64,000 bases of DNA from Mastigias papua (Eukaryota; Cnidaria; Scyphozoa; Rhizostomeae; Mastigiidae): the NCBI GenBank assembly GCA_964019165.1, contig OZ025280.1, forward strand, positions 7,744,428 to 7,808,427. Reading direction: 5' to 3'. Position numbers and translations under genes: made by a program. Of this stretch, positions 1 through 10,557 are shown piece by piece. Every line of letters begins with the position of its first letter. Position 1 is the first letter of the stretch. The notes below the pieces were generated by a model, which was given only the letters and a program-made list of their open reading frames with translations, had not been told where the DNA came from and searched no databases.

Positions 1-3000
1 CACAATGTGTGTGTATTCTAGTTATAAGGATACATTTCCCCCTTCCTCCTTTTCAACTCTACGTGATAATTTCCAATCGGTGACAATCACAAGTTGGTTC
101 AATCTTCTGCATACATTGCTATGAAGATGTCTATGTCAGATGAGCACATCTTATTATTCCACACCTCATAACTCAGGAATAGTCACATCCCATTTAACTT
201 ACATTTATTGCATTCCACATATCCAGAATTACCTATACTTTCCCCCTCCCTCCAGCCCTCACTCCCATTACCCAGCCATTTACGTTCGTGAGTCCACTAA
301 AAGTCACAGCTCTAGTACAAATATTGCAACATCCTCTTTAATATATACTCATGTTGACGAGTTAGTCGGCCATATTGTGTGTCAACACAGAGACTTCTTT
401 CAATTAGTTAGATAGCAATAAGAACCTATCTGATTCTCGGCACATATTAACCTTATATATTCTGTAATGTCACTTTGCAATACACCCAATAATATTTTCC
501 CCCCTTTCTTCATGAACCTGTCCACACAATATGTGTGTATTCTAGTTATAAGGATACATCTGCCCCTTCTCCCTTATCAACCCTACGTGATAATGTCCAC
601 TTCGGCGATAATCTCAAATGCGTCCTATCTGATCCATACAGTGCTATGAAGATGTCTATATCAGATGAGCAGATATTATTGTTCACACCCCTCATAACTC
701 AGCAATACTCACATACCATATTACTTAGGCTTATTCCATTCCACATATCCAGAATTACCTATACTTTCCCCCCCCCCTCCAGCCCTCACTCCCATTACCC
801 AGCCATTAACCTTCGTGAGTCTACTAAACGTCATAGTTCTAGTACCAATATTGCAACATCCTCTTTTATATATACTCATGTTGATGAGTTAGTCGGCCAT
901 ATTGTGTGTCAATACAGAGACTTCTTTCAATCAGTTAGATAGCAATAAGAACCTATCTGATTCTCGGCACATATTAACCTTATATATTCTGTAATGTCAC
1001 TTTGCAATACACCCAATAATATTTTCCTCCCTTTCTTCATGAACCTGTCCCCACAATGTGTGTCTATTCTAGTTATAAGGATACATCTGCCCCTTCTCCC
1101 TTGTGAACCATACGTGATAATGTCCAATCGGTGACAATCACAAATTTGGTCTATCTGATCCAAACAGTGCTATGAAGATGTCTATATCAGATGAGCAGAT
1201 ATTATTGTTCACACCCCTCATAACTCAGCAATACTCACATACCATATTACTTAGGTTTATTGCATTCCACATATCCAGAATTACCTATACTTTCCCCCTC
1301 CCTCCAGCCCTCACTCCCATTACCCAGCCATTTACGTTCGTGAGTCCACTAAAAGTCATAGCTCTAGTACCAATATTGCAACATCCTCTTTTATATATAC
1401 TGATGTTGACGAGTTAGTCGGCCATATTGTGTGTCACCACAGAGACTTCTTTCAATTAGTTAGATAGCAATACGAAGTTATCTGATTCTCTGAGCATACA
1501 ACACTTTTATATTTAAATATGTCACTTGGTAATACACCCAATAATATTTCCGTCCCTTTATTCATGAACCTGTCCCCACAATGTGTGTGTATTCTAGTTA
1601 TAAGGATACATCTGCCCCTTCTCCCTTGTGAACCCTACGTGATAATGTCCAATCGGTGACAATCTCAAATGCGGTCTATCTGCTGTATACAGTGCTATGA
1701 AGATGTCTATGTCAGATGAGCGCATCTTATTGTTCGCACCCCTCAAAACTCAGCAATACTCACATACCATTTAACTTACATGTATTGCATTCCACATATC
1801 CAGAATTACCTATACTCTCCCCCCCCTCCAGCCCTCACTCCCATTACCCAGCCATGTATGTTAGTGAGTCCATTAAAAGCCATAGTTCCAGTATCAAAAT
1901 TGTAACTTTCTCTTTAATATATATTGATGTTGAGGATGTAATTGGGCATATTGTGTTTCAAACTAGAGACTCCTTTCAATGAAGTAGATAGCAATAAGAA
2001 ACTATCTGATTCTCAGCACACACTAAACGCATATATTCAGTCATGTCACTTGGCAATACACCCAATAATATCTCCGTCCCTTTCGTCATGAACCTGTCCC
2101 CACAATGTGTGTGTATTCTAGTTATAAGGATACATTTCCCCCTTCCTCCTTTTCAACTCTACGTGATAATTTCCAATCGGTGACAATTACAAGTTGGTTC
2201 TATCTTCTGCATACATTGCTATGAAGATGTCTATATCAGGTGCGCACATCTTATTTTTGCACCCCTCCTATCTCAACAGTACTCACATAAGATATTGCTT
2301 ATATTTATTGCAGTCGACATGTCCAGAATTCCATATACTCTTCCTCCCCCATTCCCATTACCCACCCATTTACTTTCGTTAGACAATTAAAAGCCATATT
2401 TCCAGTACCAAGTTCGTAACATTTTCTTTAATTTATACTGATTGTGGGGAGCTAATCGGCCATATTGTGTGTCAAACCAGAAACTTCTTTCAATCAAGTA
2501 GATTGGTATAAGAATTTATCTGACTCTCTGAACATACAACACTGTTATATGTAAGCATTTTCAATTGGTAATTCACCTAATAAAATTGCTCTCCCAATCT
2601 TCATGAACCTGTCCCCACAATGTGTGTGTATTCTAGTTATAAGGATACATCTGCCCCTTCTCCCTTGTGAACCCTACGTGATAATTTCCAATCGGCGATA
2701 ATCTCAAATGTGTTCTATTTGCTGTATACAGTGGAACGAATATCTCTATATCAGATGAGCACATCTTATTGTTCACACCTCTTATAACTCACCCATCTTC
2801 ACATAACATGATACTTATGTGTAGTACATTGCATATGTGTAGACTTCCCTATACTCTTCCCCCTATGTCCATTACCAAATCTTTTTCGTTCGTGAGTCCG
2901 TTACAAACCATCTTTCCACTACCAGTATTGTAACAGTCTCTTTAATATTTACTGCATTTGAAGAGTTAATCGGCCATATTGTGCTTCAATCCAGAGACTT

Positions 3001-3680
3001 CTGTCAATCAAGCAGATAGAAGTTATTACAATTAGAACACAGATACAATTAGAAATTATCTTGTCCTCCGCATACACTAAACCTATAGGTTTATTCATTT
3101 CACTTGCTAATACACCCAATAATAAGTCTTTCGCTTCGATCATGAACCTGTCCCCAAAATGTGTGTGTATTCTAGTCATTATGCTACCTCTCCCTTTGTC
3201 TCTGTTATACTCTGCTTGATATTGTCCAATATGTAACAATCTCAAATGCACTCGATCTGCTTACTATAGTGGTCAGATGATTTCTATACAAGATTTTCTA
3301 ACGGTATTGTTCACATATTTTATAATTCAACCATCCTCACATAACATATTGATTAGATGCATTGCAATCGCACATCTCCAGAGTACTCAATAATGTCCCC
3401 TTTCCCTATTCCTCAGCCACTTACGGTCTTGAGTGCATTCCAAACCAAATAGTCAATAACAATATTGCAATCCCTCTCCCCTCCTCCCTTCAACTTGTGA
3501 TACTGAGTAGCTTATCGCGCATAATCTCTCATGCCAGAGACTCCTGTCAGCCACTGACAGTGAGACAAGGAAGTATCTTATACATCACGTACACTGGACT
3601 TATACTTTGATTTAATTCGCTTGTTACTGCAACTCATGAAAAATCTTTCTGTCTAGCTCTTCAATGTAATATCTGCGTCG
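1..3680. repeat. ~525-bp satellite tandem array (about seven units)
   Basis: A recurrent landmark, CACAATGTGTGTGTATTCTA followed by GTTATAAGGATACA, begins units at 1, 525, 1052, 1577, 2101, 2616 and 3155, giving periods of 524, 527, 525, 524, 515 and 539 bp. Other blocks recur in the same order inside each unit: ATGAAGATGTCTAT, a CCTCCAGCCCTCACTCCCAT stretch, GGCCATATTGTGTGTCA and CATGAACCTGTCCCCACAA. The first unit is cut by the window edge, so the array continues to the left. Units 1-4 are very similar; units 5-7 accumulate substitutions and indels. Short open frames in it differ between units and are not genes. It lies beyond the visible end of gene A. Confidence 0.93.
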
Positions 3681-4310
3681 TCTATTTTCAAAAACCTTCC
3701 ACTTAACAAAGCCCAAGATCTCAATGTCCAGAACACTTTTGTACCCTAGCAGCAAACGTATTCCCCACTTTAGCAAATTATTCGAGATTCAACTGTGCCT
3801 ATTTATGTACGTTACGTATGAGACACAGAAAGACGGAATAGATGCCAGCAGTAATTACTGTGTTATGTTTGCTGTTATGTCCCCACAATATTTGCGTATA
3901 CTTCTGAGAGCTGTCTTGCATCTACAGAAGACATTTCGGTTATGAACCTGTCCCCACAATGTGTGTGTATACTAGTTATTTGGTTACTTCTCCCCCTGTC
4001 TATTTTCTACGCTCCTTGATAGGTATCCATTAGGTAACAATCTCAAATGCTCTCTATCTGTTTCAATTAGTGCTCCCACCATTTCTATGCAAGATGAGCA
4101 CCGCACTTTTTGTATGTGTTGTGACTGAAGCGTCATCTAATTACCTTGTCCTGAGATTCAATGTACACCCTACCTTCATGTCCAAGCTACAAAAGACACA
4201 CTAATATTGCGAACGTCCTTCCTATCTAGACGTAGATCTTAACTCGTTTACTGCATCAACGATATTGTGTTTCATCTACTTCCCATAGACTATAAGTATT
4301 CTTTTGCTTA
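3681..4310. repeat. decayed edge of the satellite array
   Basis: The landmark reappears once more at about 3955 (GAACCTGTCCCCACAATGTG), 800 bp after the previous one, followed by weakly matching unit sequence to about 4300. Between 3681 and 3950 the sequence is only patchily alignable by eye. This looks like the eroded border of the array, with one unit enlarged or interrupted. Confidence 0.6.
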
Positions 4311-5053
4311 CCTGGCTTGTTAGTAAAATCCATAGTTAGTCAGTCTTTCTAAGCACACTCTTGCAATGTCATTGTGCTCTGTGGTCCAGAATTCACATGT
4401 GCCCCAATTCCAAGCAATTATTTTCCAGAATGCTTTTCTATATAATTTCCTAAATACATTCCTGGAAATTAACATCTACAGCTAGACGTAGAATAGATAG
4501 AGAGCACAGGAAGGAAGATGAACTGGACAGGGTATATGCTAGCACCAGAAATGTTCAGTCCTTGCAGACATAATGGTAGGAACATCGAAGGGAACAATTG
4601 AATTTGTGCGGATTGGTACAATGTCAACAATCCAATATACAAGGTTGATAGTTAATTAAAGAGTCAGAGTAATCCCGTCATTACACAACAGATGCTGTGG
4701 AAGAAGAAAGCACAAGATGAGTAACAGCATTAACTATTTCAATAAGAGACAACATAAGTGTCTCAAAGTAGGGGAAGTGCACCATCATGCAATATAAACA
4801 GTAACACAAAACACATCAAAACTAGTGCATAATTTAATATACGTAGATTACGTCAATTTCAGATGGAAAATCTATATCTGATCTCCAAAAAGAACAGTGT
4901 CACAGAAATATGAAGATGGGTGCAACAGATCACCAATTTAAACAATTTGAATGCTAGAGATGACAGTCATGAGACATTCATAAATGCCTCCAGGGATTGA
5001 AAGAGATTGATTTCCATTACTACTTATATGTGTTCCAGACAAGCCACTTGATA
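4311..5053. other. no recognisable feature
   Basis: AT-rich sequence with no long open frame, no repeat of the neighbouring satellite and no recognised domain on either strand. Confidence 0.5.
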
Positions 5054-5117
<64 letters not shown>

Positions 5118-5142
5118 CGATGATGATGATGATGATGATGAT
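5054..5142. repeat. (GAT)n microsatellite
   Basis: About thirty GAT/ATG units with one interruption (GAC near 5118). On the minus strand it gives a run of histidine codons, which is a simple-repeat artefact. RTE-type LINEs end in short TGA/ATG repeats, so it could be the expanded tail of an old LINE, but no LINE coding sequence was recognised next to it. Confidence 0.95.
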
Positions 5143-5291
5143 CAATTGTAGAGAAATCATTGATCGAATATAGAGTCAACTGGCAAGTGAAGGGACATGA
5201 GGTACCCATAGGGTGATGCAGTGTTTTCAGTGAAGCCGTACATAACACTTGCTAGTTTGATAAAACATTGCTTTCACAATGTGACAGAGTA

Positions 5292-5633
5292 AGCAAGGGG
5301 GAAAAATGTTTTGAGCCAATCAGCTCATTTGTTTACAGCCTCATTTGCCAATCAAAACGCGTACAAGACAATAGAAATTTGAGAGAAGATGATATTTGAT
5401 CAGTTTCAAAAACAAAGATGGCGTCACAGGCTTTTTGCTGTATAAAAAACACCTCACACGAAAATTTGGTGTTGCACGCGATATTTCTCTTTTTCGGGCA
5501 GATTTTTACATTTTCTGGTAGAAGGAAGATTCTTCTAAAATTCTACCGCTTCCCTTTTCAAAATACTACTGCAAACAGGAGATATCTGGTCCTATAGTTA
5601 GCGAAATTTTCGCAGTATCTTCGCCTTGGACTC
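5292..5633 (+). repeat. left terminal inverted repeat of the 2-kb DNA transposon
   Basis: This 342-bp arm pairs without visible gaps to 6986-7327. One substitution is obvious near 5430-5436 (GGCTTTTTG against GGCTCTTTG). Identity stops abruptly after TTGGACTC at 5633. The arm contains a TATA-like stretch (TGTATAAAAAACACC near 5440) that could serve as an outward- or inward-facing promoter. Confidence 0.92.
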
Positions 5634-6985
5634 ACCTTTGTAAGAACTGCTGAGTGGGCGTCCCCCATTCCAAAGTCACCTATACTGATTTCAAGCTTAT
5701 AGACATATTCCTAAGCTATTGTTTCTTCTACATTTCATTCTGCCATACTCCCTGTATGTCCCTGTTTCTTTATGCCAGTCTCCAAAAATTGAGGGATTAG
5801 TGAGCTTACCCCCAACCACTGAGGGATCAAGAAACACAGAAATCGTTTAGTTACACCTTTTGCATTACATGACATTTGAATATATTGGAAAGAATCAATA
5901 ATTGGCTGGGACAGCTAAGTGTAATGGTGGAAGAATCTTCTTGTGAAGAGTTATTGCATCCATTCTCAGAAGATTCCCATTCCATATTGTTTTGAGAGCT
6001 TCCAGACCCAGTTGTTTCAATTCCATATTTCTGAAGCACAGTGCAAATCTGTACAAAGGAAAATTCCTGCTACTATATTTGTGAAACTATTGCCTGCAAC
6101 CTTTAGAGGAGGGTTCAGTGGAAATTTAAAAATAATTCTTATTAATGCCTATCAACAAAGGTTTCATTTCACAGCGTTTCAGAATGTAAGAAAACCTGTT
6201 ACCTACACATAATTCCACCTTTGCATCCTTGCTGAAAAGTAATTTATATGGAGAGGATTTATCACCTCCTCCCCAAATGTTTTCTTTTATGTCTGTTGTC
6301 CCATAAATATCATGTTTATGTCAGACTTCCTAGAAACAATGGCTAGGCTCTATTGTAAGATTTTTTGGGTAAACCTACTTAACTTGAAACTTATTTAGCT
6401 GTTACAAGGTAATAAATCAAATTTTACACAGTTAATAATTTACTTTTTCATTGAGAGAAGTCTGCACATCTGTTGTCAAGTTACATTTTAATTGCTTCTT
6501 TCTTTCTTTAGCAATTTCTGTAGACACAAACAGCAACTGTTGATAATGTGCTGGGGTCTTCCACCTCTATCTGCTTCCAGAGATTTATACACTCTTAGAA
6601 CGTTACCAAGTCCGTGAGCTCTCAGATTAATAACTTTACTGTCTTCATCGTTTTCAATCCAAGAGCTATGATACGGGTTTTGACACGTTTTCGCGAATTT
6701 TGGCATCCTGTTTCAGGGCTGAACCTGAGTAATGTGGAGAACTTTCACTTCCGACTGACGACAGCTTGAATTTCCCGCCAAAAAAGTTCAATGACGTATA
6801 ATGCGAAGGACGAAAGTTTTTTTGGACGAAGAAGTCCTGTATCATGCTCGGTAAATCGCAACAATACTTTGCCACAAAGTATTTCATTGCTATGAGTAAA
6901 TGGTGTTAAGGTCATCTTGAGATTGTTAGGAAGAATGTAGTGGAATGCATTTGAAACGTGGAAGGGGAAGTCCCGTCTGTCAGGA

Positions 6986-7327
6986 GAGTCCAAGGCGAAG
7001 ATACTGCGAAAATTTCGCTAACTATAGGACCAGATATCTCCTGTTTGCAGTAGTATTTTGAAAAGGGAAGCGGTAGAATTTTAGAAGAATCTTCCTTCTA
7101 CCAGAAAATGTAAAAATCTGCCCGAAAAAGAGAAATATCGCGTGCAACACCAAATTTTCGTGTGAGGTGTTTTTTATACAGCAAAGAGCCTGTGACGCCA
7201 TCTTTGTTTTTGAAACTGATCAAATATCATCTTCTCTCAAATTTCTATTGTCTTGTACGCGTTTTGATTGGCAAATGAGGCTGTAAACAAATGAGCTGAT
7301 TGGCTCAAAACATTTTTCCCCCTTGCT
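6986..7327 (-). repeat. right terminal inverted repeat of the 2-kb DNA transposon
   Basis: Reverse complement of 5292-5633, same length, beginning GAGTCCAAGGCGAAG and ending CCCCCTTGCT, immediately followed by the target duplication GACAGAGTA. Confidence 0.92.
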
Positions 7328-7336
7328 GACAGAGTA

Positions 7337-9100
7337 CCAAATGTTGTGCAAGTAAGAGGATAATAGGGATGAAACGGAAAAGGGGGGGGCCATATTATCT
7401 CAAATGGTAAAATGAATCCTCTACTCGCTTAATTTAAATTCAGGACTTAAACAGGTACTCCAGAAATGATGGGCTTGGTAGGCAGGGGCCCCAATCCTTT
7501 TTGCTATTCTTGGATATCAAGCTAACATAGAGTATACAGGGTAGGTAAAAGTAATGCAGAGAATAAAGCAAGAAAAATTTCAAAGCAGTAGAGAATGTGG
7601 GTTGCTCAGCTATGCCTCACACAAACGACCGTAAGACCTATCTGTCTCTATCCGAATATGGAAGAGCTTGCTGCCAAACCACGAAACTGGTTGCGAACAT
7701 TTGGAGTTTGATTTCTTCTACGGTTTCATCTAAGTCATTGATTATCTACTACAAGGACAGCTTGTCCAAATATCTGCAGTCTTAACCGTATTAGAATTGC
7801 TTTCAGCTCTTAAATTGTAAAAGGACTTTTAGTGGCAATCAGGCCATTGCTGCATTGGAATCATTCACTTACTGTCCATTACAATATACATTTTATGTCC
7901 CTTATAGCCATTGCTGTACTTAGGGACCATAGGGATGCAGTCCCCTTCCAAAAGATCTGTTTTGATGAGTGCAACCAGGAGGCGGGTCTAGCACGATTTC
8001 CTTGCAGTGGTGAAGACGGAGATATGTTTCGATCATGCCCTATGAACAAGAGGATCTCTTTCTGTAGTTGGGAAAGGTTTTAACATCTATGGATAGTAAC
8101 AACTAAAGCATGAGTCTCATCCAGTAGCAACACAGGTGAATATGAAATGAAAGGAATAGAAGAATGGATGATTGGGATTTAAGCTCCGGGAAAATGTATA
8201 GGAATACATCCTTTAGATTTAAGGAAACCACCTTTTCTGAATATAGAGATATGCCCATTCTAGAAGAAACTGTTAAATTCCACTGTGCATGAAATCGTCG
8301 ATATTCAGGAGAGAAACTAAGTTTTTGTACCACTTTTGGTTAAAATTGTTACACCTTCAAATAGAGAAGAGGGTATTTGCCATAAGCATACTCCACATAA
8401 CTCCTCTAAAGGTTTTCTCTATGCATTTTCATTACATATATACATTGGAAGTCCTGGATACAAAATCTTGGCAACTGTCAGTGTTACTTGGTTTTTGACC
8501 CTATATTACATAACTAGTATAGCATCTTACCAACTTTAGCAGGAGCTACGGAAAAAAACACTGAACATTGGGGATGTATCATTCCCCCTCACCCTCTAAG
8601 TAAAACCGTTCCTGAGTACAACCATCTGAAACTTTCTGGATTCATCTTCCTTCCATCTACTACTATGTAAGTGTATTGTTATGGAGTTTTACTATGTGGA
8701 ACATTACAGTCGCTCATAACGATTTATACTTTGTAATTGCAGAATGCACGTGATGTCCTAATTAAACATGACTTTCATACGTGCACCTATAATTAAAAGG
8801 ACGTTGGCGAACAGTGTGCTCTTCCTTTATCCCTTTGCGCGTTTAGCTATCCTTGCTAAAAATTGTAAAACTCACTGTTTAAAGTGCCTAAAATCCCACT
8901 CCATCCTTTCATTTGTCAAACATACTTCAACACCCATGTATACTTATAGAGCCAATATAATGAGTAATTGACCTATAATTTTTATGTAGAAAACTTATGA
9001 TCTCCATTATTTTCAGAAAAATTAGCTATCAACAAGTAAGTAACCCCAGGACAATAATCTTACAGAAGTTACCATTGAAGTTCATAAGTGCACGACTTAT
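7337..9100. other. no recognisable gene or repeat
   Basis: Only short chance open frames are present. I searched the minus strand here for a transmembrane/tail exon matching 56298-56500, which gene A should have downstream of 9646, and found none. Confidence 0.5.
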
Positions 9101-9110
9101 ATTAAGTAAT

Positions 9111-9480
9111 GTCCCCACAAAGTGTGTGTAAGATAGGTCCCCACAAATTGTGTATAGAGATCAGCTAATAATCTCCATTGCTAAGGCCCGTTCTTTCACC
9201 TAGTTGTTATTGTCGACTTACAATTATATATCAAAGCAAAACGCTAAGCATACAACATGATATTGGAATAATGTCCCCACAATGCTGAAATAAAACTGAC
9301 AGTCCCCACTAAAATGATACACACATTCAAGCACCAAAACAAAAGAATGCATGCTGTGCGCCTTGAATATGCCTTTCATATCAATATATCATCCCATGTT
9401 TGTCAGTTCCCTGTAGCGAGTTATTACGTAGTTTATACTGTCCTCACAATGTATGTGAAAGGTCATAGTCCCCACAACTA
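9111..9480 (+). repeat. cluster of satellite-derived GTCCCCACAA motifs
   Basis: The core of the left-hand satellite landmark recurs out of register here: GTCCCCACAAAGTGTGTGTA at 9111, GTCCCCACAAATTGTGTATA at 9137, GTCCCCACAATG at 9273, GTCCCCACT at 9302, GTCCTCACAATGTATGTG at 9440 and GTCCCCACAAC at 9469. The surrounding satellite sequence is not alignable, so these are either highly decayed copies or a separately amplified short motif. Confidence 0.55.
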
Positions 9481-9491
9481 CGGTCATGTCA

Positions 9492-9493
<2 letters not shown>

Positions 9494-9561
<68 letters not shown>
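9494..9561. repeat. (TG)n microsatellite
   Basis: About 34 TG dinucleotides with a single GC interruption near 9537. Open frames through it encode Cys/Val or Thr/His runs and are artefacts. It lies just downstream (minus sense) of the last EGF exon of gene A. Confidence 0.97.
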
Positions 9562-9645
9562 TGGTTTGTGCAATACACGCACGCATCTGTGAAGGTGCAA
9601 AATATCGAGCTGTATATTAATAGAAGATACTCTAGAATGACTCAC

Positions 9646-9789
9646 TGCGGTTACTCTCCTCTTCGCAGCTGTTACCATCTTTCTCGTACCCATCATTGCA
9701 CTTGCATGTATATGATGATCCATCACTACTAGGGATACATTTTGCATTCCTGTCACAATCGTGTCCTCCCACATCACATATGTTGCTCT
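9646..9789 (-). CDS. gene A, exon 6: second separate EGF-like module
   Basis: Minus-strand exon of 144 nt bounded by TTCTGTTCAG (acceptor) and A|GTGAGT (donor), phase 1 at both ends. It encodes one EGF-like domain with six cysteines; core motifs are CDVGGHDCD, AKCIPSSDGSSYTCKCNDGY and DGNSC. The exon has the same length and nearly the same protein as 57506-57649 of gene B. EGF modules act in extracellular adhesion or ligand contacts; here it would sit between the SEA domain and the membrane. The reading frame is intact and both splice sites are canonical. The next exon, expected to encode the transmembrane segment, was not found to the left within the window. Confidence 0.85.
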
Positions 9790-9854
9790 CTGAACAGAAA
9801 TGTTAATTTGTTGAAAAATGAGTCAGGAAACATTCAAATTATACAGTTCTATAT

Positions 9855-10116
9855 TTCACTACAGCACGAAAAAGCTGTACCATGCTCTAGACATACTGAA
9901 ATCCTTTTTTACGTCCGACACTCATCAGAGTATGAAACGTCGGATAGCGACCGAAAGGTGAACCGAAATATATAGTAAGATGCGGGTACATGTGATATGA
10001 TGAATAATGTGTCCAGTTAGCCGTATGATTGGCACCTTGGCACCTATTCACTATTGTTTGCTGGAAGAATCCAAGTGAGAGAATGAACTCTTTTTGTTTA
10101 CACAAGACTGGGCTAT
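9855..10116 (-). mobile_element. Penelope-like retroelement 3' end, inverted copy
   Basis: On the minus strand this copy begins with the last coding residues of a Penelope-like polyprotein (PVLCKQKEFILSLGFF), continues through a ~200-bp non-coding tail and ends at GTGCTGTAGTGAA. It is the inverted partner of 10289-10557 and matches 26930-27206. The terminal TAA seen in the plus-oriented copy is CAA here, so the stop is lost. The motif KPVLCKQKEF followed by SLGLF is typical of the GIY-YIG endonuclease C-terminus of Penelope-like elements. Paired inverted partial copies are a known arrangement for this class. Confidence 0.75.
9892..9934 (-). ncRNA. hammerhead ribozyme-like motif, core-mutated
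   Basis: Read on the minus strand: stem I strand CATACT, conserved box CTGATGA (9928-9922), a short stem II GTGTCGGAC, then GTAA where the catalytic core needs GAAA (9912-9909), a stem III hairpin, and TTTC followed by AGTATG, which pairs fully with CATACT. The A-to-T change in the GAAA box should abolish cleavage. Layout matches type I hammerheads with short stem III, known from Penelope-like elements. Confidence 0.6.
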
Positions 10117-10557
10117 GTGCAAAAATTCTAATTCTAAAATGAAAAGTGATTTGGTCATAGGTCAACATCTAATTTACAACCCAGAATGCGCCAAAACACA
10201 TTCAGACGATAATTTTCGGATTATAGGGCAAGCAAGATCATCCATTCATTTAATTTTTTTTAGAACCAGTTTACACAAAGACTCAAAACCCAGCCTTGTG
10301 TAAACAAAACGAGTTAATTTTCTCACTTGGACTCTTCAAGTAAACAATGGTGAATAGGTGCCAAGTGGCCAATCATACAGCTAACTGGACACATTATTCA
10401 TCATATCATGTGTACCCGCATCTGGCTATATATTTCAGTTCATCTTTCGGTCGCTATCCGACGTTTCATAATCTGACGAGTGTCGGTCGAAAGAAAGCTT
10501 TTCGGTATGTCTAGAACATGGTACCGCTTTTTTGTGCTGTAGTGAAGTTCTGTAGTG
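10117..10557 (+). mobile_element. 5'-truncated Penelope-like retroelement (GIY-YIG C-terminus plus tail)
   Basis: Plus-strand coding remnant reads HLIYNPECAKTHSDD, then FRIIGQARSSIHL, and after a -1/+2 frame change near the T-run at 10250-10261 continues EPVYTKTQNPALCKQNE and FSLGLFK, ending with TAA at 10341-10343. This is the C-terminal part of the GIY-YIG endonuclease region that distinguishes Penelope-like elements from LINEs and LTR elements. The 3' tail (10344-10557) contains a hammerhead-like motif and is about 85-90% similar by eye to the tails at 9855-10116 (inverted) and 26930-27206. The RT domain is absent, so the copy is dead. It lies in intron 5 of gene A. Confidence 0.8.
10467..10509 (+). 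ncRNA. hammerhead ribozyme-like motif
   Basis: CATAAT, then CTGACGA (10473-10479, allowed CUGANGA), stem II GTGTCGGTC, GAAA (10489-10492), a stem III hairpin and a TTTTC site with predicted cleavage after C10503, followed by GGTATG. Core boxes are intact, but stem I has a mismatch and a wobble pair and stem II is reduced to its first pair, so activity is doubtful. Confidence 0.6.

Larger units (their letters stand above)
5292..7327. mobile_element. 2036-bp DNA transposon with 342-bp TIRs and 9-bp target duplication (Mutator-like type)
   Basis: The left arm starts AGCAAGGGGGAAAAATGTTT and the right end is its exact reverse complement. The two arms (5292-5633 and 6986-7327) are both 342 bp and nearly identical. 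Flanking direct repeats GACAGAGTA at 5283-5291 and 7328-7336 are a 9-bp target-site duplication. Long TIRs with a 9-bp duplication are typical of the Mutator-like superfamily; that assignment is inference. The 1.35-kb interior holds only short open frames (minus-strand fragments between 6488 and 6993) that I do not recognise as transposase, so the copy is probably non-autonomous. High arm identity suggests it is young or that the arms were homogenised. Confidence 0.9.

Noticed and set aside
140..2382. Recurring ~90-residue open frames in the left 2.4 kb
   Set aside because: They follow the satellite period, differ in frame between units and have no codon signature or domain.
5054..5142. RTE 3' tail in place of a simple microsatellite
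   Set aside because: No LINE coding sequence was found upstream on either strand, so the simple-repeat call stands.
5024..5248. Poly-histidine protein on the minus strand
   Set aside because: Translation of the GAT microsatellite.
9389..9777. Thr/His- and Cys/Val-rich open frames on both strands
   Set aside because: Translations of the TG microsatellite; one minus-strand frame overlaps the EGF exon but in the wrong frame.
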